DNA of 64,000 bases from Stereum hirsutum FP-91666 SS1. Its lineage: Eukaryota > Basidiomycota > Agaricomycetes > Russulales > Stereaceae. The stretch covers positions 1,045,709-1,109,708 of the forward strand of contig NW_006763147.1 in assembly GCF_000264905.1 (NCBI RefSeq). Reading direction: 5' to 3'. Each line of letters starts with the position of its first letter. Position 1 is the stretch's first letter. Shown here in pieces: positions 56,801-64,000 of this stretch. Made by a program: the position numbers and the translations under genes. Under the pieces are notes generated by a model, which saw only the letters and a program-made list of their open reading frames with translations, was not told the DNA's origin and ran no database searches.

Positions 56801-57687
56801 TGATGAGCGATTACGACCGTTCGGTTATGGGGGGAGGACAGAAAATTACGCAAGATGGATGGAAAGCGCTGGCGGACCTCAAGGAGTCAATCCATAGTCT
56901 CTTCGTTCGTCACACTGGAATCCAGGGCAATGGACGCTTTTCCATGTTCGCATTACGAGACCCATCGGTTGGCCCTTATGCTGTCGTCTTCATCTCTGAC
57001 GTGCGATTCGACCTCGCTTCGCACACTTTCGTCCTGAATGGGTACCTCCTCCCTTTCTCAAGAAAACCAACCGTTGTTCGCGCGCTCGAAAAAATATTCT
57101 CCAGTCCTATCTGTTCGGTCAACACGGCTGGAGAGGAAGTCGTCATGTGGCGCCGGCTCCTTCCTGCGTTGGCGGAACGCTGTCGCCAGACGTGGAGGCA
57201 CCGTGCCACTTGCGAATACATCAAGACGGGCAAGGTCCCACTTTCGCTCCTACCTCTCGAGAGTCCGATCTGCAGTTGTGGTGAAGGCAAAGACGTAGAA
57301 GGGATGCATAAAGTGAAAGGTTGGAAGGAGTTCGCTCCCCTCTGCACACGTATCGCCATCAGTCCCCTTTTCGCTGTGCCGTACATGGAGAGCGTGGCAG
57401 GATTTGCTAAGGATGCAGGTGCAATGTTCTCCGCGTTCCTCAAGGATCAACAGGGAAAGGACGCAACTGGGTCGGTGGATGGCGAAGATGCGACGAGACG
57501 GGCTATGGAATCAATCCAAAGGTTCGCGGAGGCGTCGGATGCGATATCGTCCCAGAAGAGATGCGCCAAGTGTGACCTCGGCGGGGATCTGAAGGTCTGT
57601 GGTCAGTGTAAGCAAGTAAGTTATTGTTCTCCTGCTTGTCAAAGACAGGATTGGAAGAAGCACAAGCAGCAGTGCCGTCGAGCTTGA
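53858..57687 (+). CDS. DUF4470 / MYND zinc-finger protein
   Basis: 1220 residues in four exons: 53858-54038, 54092-54142, 54204-56569 and 56623-57687. The N-terminus (FYPVGNTSPVCLTQDVAPEQ, LLGCGDPRNILFTLYS, then LDITCCDVEPAVLARNILLF) matches the DUF4470 pattern common in basidiomycetes and has a GCGDP turn resembling a nucleotide-binding fold. A long middle part has no motif I recognise. The C-terminal finger reads CAKCDLGGDLKVCGQCKQVS, then YCSPACQRQDWKKHKQQCRR, with all MYND zinc ligands. MYND fingers bind proline-containing peptides. Function unknown; similar proteins occur in large families in mushrooms. The frame is intact throughout. Confidence 0.88.
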
Positions 57688-58468
57688 GTCTGAGGCCGTC
57701 GTGGATGTACTTTCGAGTTCGTACTATACAATGCGGGTCCCTTCGAATATCTTGGCATGATACAGAGGCATTTACTTAGTTCATCGAGCACGCTATTGCA
57801 ATCCCTGTAGTGTCTCTATATTTGTCCTATATCTCAGTCGGATGAAATTGCCGTAGAATCCCAATTAGCAGTGGTTCGCGAGCAGGCGTACTACGGTATA
57901 TGGTGCAGTAGTTCCCTTGTGGAGACCAATAAAAACGAGACCGTCTAAGGATGGTAAAGCCCGAACCGAAGCAGTACAAGTAAAGAGAACACACGAACAG
58001 TGGAGAGCGAGACTCGAAGATTCGGGGCCGTGGCCTGTCAGCGATTCGAACCGAATCTATAAAACCAGTTGATTCAGTATCTATGACTTTGTGCTCGCCA
58101 GCTTGAAACTGAATACCATTTCATGACGACGAGGTGACCACGGATGCCACGACGCCACACATTATAACCACGCATACCACCAAAACACAATCAAAAATTG
58201 CGCATATATCCCAAACCCAACAGCGTACTAGTACAGACGAAAAGAGAATCCTGAAGTAGTACAACGCGTATAGTAGATTGTACAGTACTCCACCTGTAAA
58301 GAGAAATAAATTGAAGACCGTCTGAGGATGGTAGAGCATAGATATAAATAGTTCGAACAAGCACGCAGAACGAAGCACCACAAGTGTATCTCACAGAGTA
58401 CGTCAAATATAAAGCGAGGTAACAGAGCAAAGAGGAAGGCAAGACACAGGCAGCGAGCGAGCGAAGCT
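57688..58468. other. Convergent intergenic region, MYND gene and malic enzyme
   Basis: About 780 bases with both 3' ends. An AATAAA near 57928 could serve polyadenylation of the MYND transcript. The far half is A/T-rich on the minus strand. No gene. Confidence 0.45.
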
Positions 58469-61182
58469 TCACATCTTCGTGTCACTCTTGCTAGGCTGGG
58501 GGCTCCACATCTGCTCCTTGATATACTGCAGCAGCACATTGTCCGTCACATGCCTCAACTGGGGCGAGTTGTCGACATACTATTTCACATCGTCAGCTCT
58601 CCAAAAACAAAGAAGAAGAAGAAGAAAAAAGACGACGAACCGAGTTCTGCGCCGCCCGTATGACCGACATCGCAATTTGCGCACTGATATCTCTAATCCT
58701 GTCCAGTCTGGGGTACACCAACCCGGACTTCGTCTCCTCCTTGTCCAACGAACCAGCAAGGGCCACAGAAGCTTGTTCGATCATCGAGTCCGTTACGCGA
58801 GACGCCTTGGAAAGGAGAGTGCCGAGGCCGATGCCTGGGAAGATGTACATGTTGTTGCCTTGGCCTGGTTCATGGGTCCTGCCGGTTGAGGGGCTGAAGT
58901 AGGAACGGTAGGGAGAGCCAGAGGCGAAAATCACGGAGCCGTTGGTCCTAAGGGAGGAAGCGGATGAGAAGACATAGTACAATGAATGGGAATGATGTGG
59001 GGACAGACCATTCGACGGCGTCTTCGTAATCTACCTCGCTCATAGAAATAGGGTTGGACAGAGGGAGAACAATAGGGCGAGCGTTCAGCGCTGCCATGGA
59101 TGTAATAACTTCTTTCGTGAACGCATTCTGAAGCGTGTACCACCGCGGTCAGTACACGCCAACACTCGTCACGAGAGTGTAAGAGAAACAAACACGAATG
59201 GTGCTCAGTCCGAGCAAAGCGGTCGGCTTGACGTGGTTGATGATGTCGATGAGGTTCGTGAGTGGAGGTCCTTCATAATTGGTCCTCGCGAAGTCTGCGA
59301 GATATCATAGTCAGCTCACAGCGCACTGGACCAGGGAATCTCATCGGGCACTTACACTTTTTGTGTTCTTGCAAGCCCTTTCGGTCCGCAGTGATCAATC
59401 CTTTCGAGTCCACCGTCTAACACGACCACGATTTCGTCGTCAGCATACAATCGGACAGAGCACGATGCGAGTTTTAAGACGTGTGACAATGCTCACCCAG
59501 ATCTGCTTCTTTGCCTCCTCCTCACTCATGCCCATGAACTTGAAGAACGACGTCAACTGCTTCGCCACACCGATGCCTGCAGAGCCTGCACCGAAGAACA
59601 AGATCCTGTGGTCCTTGAGTGGGAGACCGGAGGCTTCGGAGGCGAGTCTAGCGGCGTTGAAGAAACCGCTGAGGACGACGGCACCGGTGCCTTGGATCTA
59701 AACGAAGAGTCCCAGTCAGCAAACGTGTGGCGCGCCACAACATGTTGATACCAGACGTAGCAGGGTAGAATGGGTGGGTGGACAGAGGATGGAGAATATA
59801 CGAACATCGTCGTTGAAGCATTTGTACGTGTTCCGGAACTTATCGAGGTACTTGAATGCATTGTCGGTTGAGAAATCCTCGAATTGGACGAGCAGGTTGG
59901 GGAAGACTTCCTTCATCGCTGTCATGAACTCTGTCATGAACTCATCCATCTGTTACACCATCAAGTGGTTAGCACGTCGAAGGAGGTTGCCTTATGGCAC
60001 AAGTAGGGTATAGCGAAAAGGTTGGAGACTCGGGGACGAACCTCTTTGGCATCCGGACGCGGACGGCGGACACCGATATAGAGCGGGTCCTCCAGGTATT
60101 TTTTAGTCGAAGTACCAAGGTCGAGACATATCGGGACCTGCGACATACAACGCACACGATCAGTCAATGCTCAGAATAATGATAAGTCCTCAGGAAAAGA
60201 GGGAAAAATATAAACTCACCGTCGACGTCGGCCTAATGCCGGCACCGGCAATGTACAAGTCTCTGCATACAGTATGCATAATCAGAAACTGAGCATTGGA
60301 TGTTGGCCTGAAGGGCTTACAATTTCCCGATACTAATTGGTAGCCCATTCGCGCCGAGGTCTCCCAATCCCAAGATACGACTGCCTACACATCCATTCCA
60401 TCAGTCATTTCAGCGACCAATCCTAACTAACACATCATGCCTCCAAGGAGGAACATACCATCCGTGACAACAGCGATCCTAGCATCGCGGAGGTTAGGCC
60501 AAGTAGCGAGGACCTCACGAATTCGACCTTTATCCCCAATGGAGACATAGAGACCCTCTGGCCTGCGCCAGATGTGGGAATAGTTTTGGCAAGCATCACC
60601 GACCTAAGTACACGGGGAAATGCAAAACGTTAGCAACCAAAACATGATTCAGCAGGAACATAGCATCGTGCCAGCTTGACAGTAGTAGTGGTTCAAGTGA
60701 CAGATGGGGATATGACAAGAGAGTTGCTTACGGTGGGCGTGTAGAGGATGGGAACGATTTCCTATGGGCGTCAGATGTTTGATCAGTACAAGTCATCAGC
60801 GGGGATATAAGCGACCATGCAGTGCTTGCGTTTTCAAGTGAAGAAGACGACTGACCCGCATGTTATCGTACAGAATACTGTAAAACAAGTTCGGGTCCCG
60901 TTCTTTCAACCCGTTCAAGAAGATGTACTTCTCCAGCCCGTTGCTCTTGCTTCTCAGCTGCGTGAGACATCTGGCCCTGTGCGTGGCGCTAGAAAAGTTC
61001 GGTGGCGGGATGCGTGCGAACATACGGGGGAGAGCACGAGAAGCGACATTAAGCTGAGCCTGCATATTGAGCTCCTTCTGAACCTCGGTGGTGTTGCTCG
61101 CAGTGTTGGTGACAGTGGATGTAGCGCCGGGGCGGAGGTGAAGGGGGAGATCGGCGGGGGCTGCTTCAAAGATAGAAGCCAT
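58469..61182 (-). CDS. MAE1: Malic enzyme, NAD(P)-dependent
   Basis: Oxidative decarboxylation of malate to pyruvate with NAD(P)H formation. 582 residues in thirteen exons: 61182-60856, 60761-60732, 60603-60459, 60384-60321, 60262-60220, 60137-60042, 59949-59806, 59697-59497, 59416-59356, 59294-59194, 59127-59009, 58947-58641 and 58579-58469. Signatures: [40 protein letters not shown], the catalytic/metal region [35 protein letters not shown] (nucleotide-fold entry), [15 protein letters not shown], and [20 protein letters not shown]. No clear mitochondrial presequence, so a cytosolic form is likelier, but cofactor and location are not settled by sequence alone. Exon 2 codes just ten residues. 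Confidence 0.95.
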
Positions 61183-63910
61183 CGTCAGAGTGAAGTGCGG
61201 GTATTATATGTGTTGGCGGTCGCAGCGGACGGTGAGATTCAAGAGATGCGATGAGACGCGAAAAGAACTGAAGCTTGAAGAAGCGCTGATCCGTGTACAC
61301 AGCTGGATTTGCGAAACGTGGTGCGATTGGCTGCAGCTGATGTTGGTGATGTGTCAAGCTATAAGTAAGGGCCAGAATAACAACCGAGCGGTGAGTAAGG
61401 TGGTCCAAGTTTCGGGCGCCTGTACCTCCGTGCGGGCGGGAGGATTGCAAAGGTAGTGCAGGATGATTGAAAATAGGGAAATGATACGATACTCACTATG
61501 ATACGATACCGCCTGGGATTGAGACTTAATTGAAGATATGGGGATGGGATGTGGTGTGGTATGCGGGGAAGATGCTATAGTCTTTGGGGCAGCGGATTGG
61601 TGGGGATGGAAGGGCGCAAGTCCGATGACACAGTACCGTTCGTGTTGTGCGGTAGCGAGATCTGATACACGTCTCAGAGCACAAGAGATAACAAGGTATG
61701 GTGGCGAACTCGAAAGAGGAAGCGAAATTGGGAAAGGCTCAAGAGCGTGGGGGTGACACGAGTCTTGGACGATTATATGTATGCAGGAGAATTGAGACGC
61801 GGAATGAATGACCCCTGTCTGTCCTTGAGCGGAGTCCCTCGGGGGCTCCTCATTCGTTCTCACCGCGCACCCGTTCGCTACGTGTGATGATATCATATGT
61901 TTTTCTGGCTCACAGTAATTGATTCACGATCCTGTCAACGCAACGTCGAGTCAGCATACGAGGAATGCTATTGGCTACAAGCGCGGACGAGAGTGCGGAC
62001 ATACTGTACAACCCAAGTCAGCGCAAGAACATGCGATACTTCTGGACCCTCCGCGTCCCGGCGCAGGTCGGAGAGCCATCCTAAAACAGGAACTCACAAT
62101 GTCCTGGGCATCGAGAATAGGAAGGAGGACAGGCGTTCGTGGACGATCGAAGAACACGGGCCTGACGGATTTGGGGCTAGTCTGAGAAAGGCTGAAAGGA
62201 CGCCGTGGCCCGATTAGGGTGATGGTCGGGCAAATCAGTAGACCAGAAGCAAACAAGCCTCCGAGTCGAGTTGTAAAAGTGGTCGTGTGCTCTGTCTGGC
62301 TAGAAAATAGATGTCAGTTGACTGTGAGGGCGAGTCAATGTGCGGAGTGAATCGGAGAGGCATCGCGTGTCTGAGGCTTGTGTTAGTTGTCAATTGTGGA
62401 TGGAGAACGTTCAGGCCTGGTCAGAATCATACGATGAACCATGAGAGATGCACGTCAGGTCACATTCATCGTCTCAGTTTCGTTATTCTCACTCCTTGTG
62501 CTTCCGGGGATGTGCTATTCCAACTGGGGCACGAGCGAAAGTGACTGAGATAGATAATTGTGGCCCCTGGGCGTCACGGCGGCCTATTTGGGAGCTGTGT
62601 CCTGTTCTCGAGTGACGACCAAATCTATAAAGAGGGGAGAGATAGTTGGCGCGAGAGGTGTTCCTTAGCCTATCTTGCATCCTGGAGGTGCTGTGCAGAT
62701 GCAACGGCCGCAAACAGTTTAGTAGCGGCCACAGTGATGCAAAACGGAGGCACTCACAGTCGTCAAGATACATACGAGGAACCAGAACACTCACGACTGC
62801 AGCCGCCCAGGACTTGGTGATAAAGTCATATCGTAAAGGCCCTTGATGCAGGCAATCCGTCGATACACTTCCACAAGGAGAAGTCAGCTGAGACTCGGAT
62901 GGAGAGACGACTCAGAACTAAGACCTCTGTCAACTGCGATGTTGATGGAAAAATATGAAAGTCAACATGTTGTTTGTGGACGATGTTGCGGCGAAAAGCT
63001 CCGGCAGAACGAGGTACTCACCCAGCCAATAGAGATTAGGAGATTATGTGATTGTCACTGGACCAAAGAGTCGACGACTGGGCTTTAGTTCGTTCTCGGC
63101 CTAGTGGACTTCACTCCGTATGGACCCGACTAACTAATTCAACGAATTTGCTGTGACGAGCATGACACGAGACCTGTTCCACAATGCTTTCAATAATAGT
63201 GTCTCTCGCACCCGACATGTTCGCACCCGACATGTAATGTCACTAGTAACCGCAAAGAATCAGCGAAGCAGTTTGGAAATTACACGTGCGAAGATATCGT
63301 ACCTCCCAGCTCATGGACGAGCATTTGTTTTAGATGCAAAGGCAGGCTCTCCCCGGCGGTCGCTTTGCACAAGCCGAAGGAGGAGAATCACGTAGATGGT
63401 TGTACTTCCCGTAATTGTACCAGTATGACGACGACTACGACGCCACGAGACCTCTAATAGTAGGCAGAAGGCTGGTTCTTCAGCACTCTCGCCAACCTAC
63501 TTTGCGATACCGATACCCATTAAGCCGAGAACATGACTGCTCGAGCCGGACCCTATTCCAGCGAACTCAACGCATGCACATCCGTACGATGGTGCGAAGG
63601 GATTGTGGAGTAGAATTATATGGCCCGATCGGCGAATAATATTGTGAAAGTACCAAACAGTGCGGCACGAGGTCGAGTACTGAAATACAACCTGTTTGCG
63701 AGCGGCTGACCGAAACACCACTCAAAATGGGAAAAAAAGGTTGAGCGACGATGGAGCATGGCAATGAATTGGACAAACACGCGACGCAAACAACATCTCT
63801 CTCCTTCCCTCGTCCTATTGTGCATGAGTAGTCCAGTCTCCACCTCGAAAGTCCCCACAACCAAGAAACCTATGGCCGACTTCCCGCAACCCGCATCCTC
63901 CAAAGTGAGA
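61183..63910. other. Long region upstream of malic enzyme without a supported gene
   Basis: 2.7 kb. The first few hundred bases should be the malic enzyme promoter. Weak exon-like pieces exist: minus strand near 62285-62095 (RLGGLFASGLLICPTITLIG, then RPVFFDRPRTPVLLPILDAQ, ending at a GTGAGT), minus strand near 62543-62493 (VTFARAPVGIAHPRKHKE), and plus strand 62893-63013 (WRDDSELRPLSTAMLMEKYE and VVCGRCCGEKLRQNE). They do not join into a gene I can defend. A short direct repeat of CACCCGACATGT occurs near 63220. Confidence 0.4.
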
Positions 63911-64000
63911 TCACCAAAACTCCTTCCTCTTCGACCTGATCTCCTTCGCAATCAACTTCCTCTCACCCCACCTGCTCCTCATCTTCTCATGGTCTTTATC
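63911..64000 (-). CDS. C-terminal end of an unidentified protein
   Basis: Thirty codons including the stop run off the right edge: DKDHEKMRSRWGERKLIAKE followed by IRSKRKEFW and TGA. The highly charged, helical composition and open frame to the window end suggest the real 3' end of a minus-strand gene. Too short to name a family. Confidence 0.5.
   Translation of the reverse strand, partial: DKDHEKMRSRWGERKLIAKEIRSKRKEFW

Noticed and set aside
58040..58062. T-loop-like GATTCGAACC on the plus strand
   Set aside because: The flanking bases do not form a T stem and there is no matching A box or cloverleaf on the minus strand.
61354..61896. 180-codon minus-strand open frame upstream of malic enzyme
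   Set aside because: Its start-proximal and end sequences show no conserved motif, and it lies where the promoter is expected.
1..64000. CRISPR arrays, bacterial operons, insertion sequences
   Set aside because: The sequence is eukaryotic; no regularly spaced repeats, terminal inverted repeats or transposase frames were seen.

Overview
The window looks like nuclear DNA of a filamentous basidiomycete, most likely an Agaricomycete. Genes are dense, lie on both strands, and are cut by many short introns (mostly about 50-90 nt, GT-AG, two GC-AG). The families also fit: a MYND/DUF4470 protein, leucine-rich-type F-box proteins with an N-terminal 'ARRN-LL' helix, a WOPR regulator, septin-like GTPases with long disordered inserts, and Zn2Cys6 zinc clusters. 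No rRNA, tRNA, CRISPR array or intact transposon was seen. Exon limits below were worked out by hand from splice sites, reading frame and conserved protein motifs; every multi-exon model with a defined start adds up to a whole number of codons.

Left part (1-27 kb), mainly housekeeping genes: partial AlkB-like dioxygenase (-), F-box protein (+), glutathione S-transferase (+), proteasome chaperone Nas2/PSMD9 (+), septin-like GTPase 1 (+), a 2.3-kb gap leading to a WOPR (Gti1/Pac2) transcription factor (+), ALG6 glucosyltransferase (-), hotdog thioesterase (-), TAM41 mitochondrial CDP-DAG synthase (-), RIO1 kinase (+), ILV3 dihydroxyacid dehydratase (-).

Middle part (29-41 kb), low-complexity and repeat-rich: a 1174-residue zinc-cluster protein (gene A), then a second septin-like GTPase whose reading frame can be spliced, in phase, into an exon with no start codon of its own that carries half of a Zn2Cys6 cluster. 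The other half and a second complete cluster follow downstream. The candidate product (gene B, 34237-40672, 1270 residues) would be a septin-like GTPase fused to two zinc clusters. All three clusters in the region are interrupted by an intron at the same codon and phase. The introns are unusually long (701, 1639 and 374 nt) and rich in simple repeats.

Right part (42-64 kb): a second F-box gene (-) lacking an obvious start codon, F-actin capping protein alpha (-), isocitrate lyase (-), ALG7 GlcNAc-1-P transferase (-), a SET-domain/tRNA adenosine deaminase Tad3 fusion (+), a MYND/DUF4470 protein (+), malic enzyme (-), a 2.7-kb stretch without a supported gene, and the 3' end of an unidentified gene (-).

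Functional links: ALG7 and ALG6 act early and late in lipid-linked oligosaccharide assembly. Isocitrate lyase and malic enzyme belong to carbon metabolism on C2 compounds and fatty acids. ILV3 and TAM41 are mitochondrial. These look like ordinary neighbours, not a dedicated cluster. The unusual biology is concentrated at 29-41 kb.
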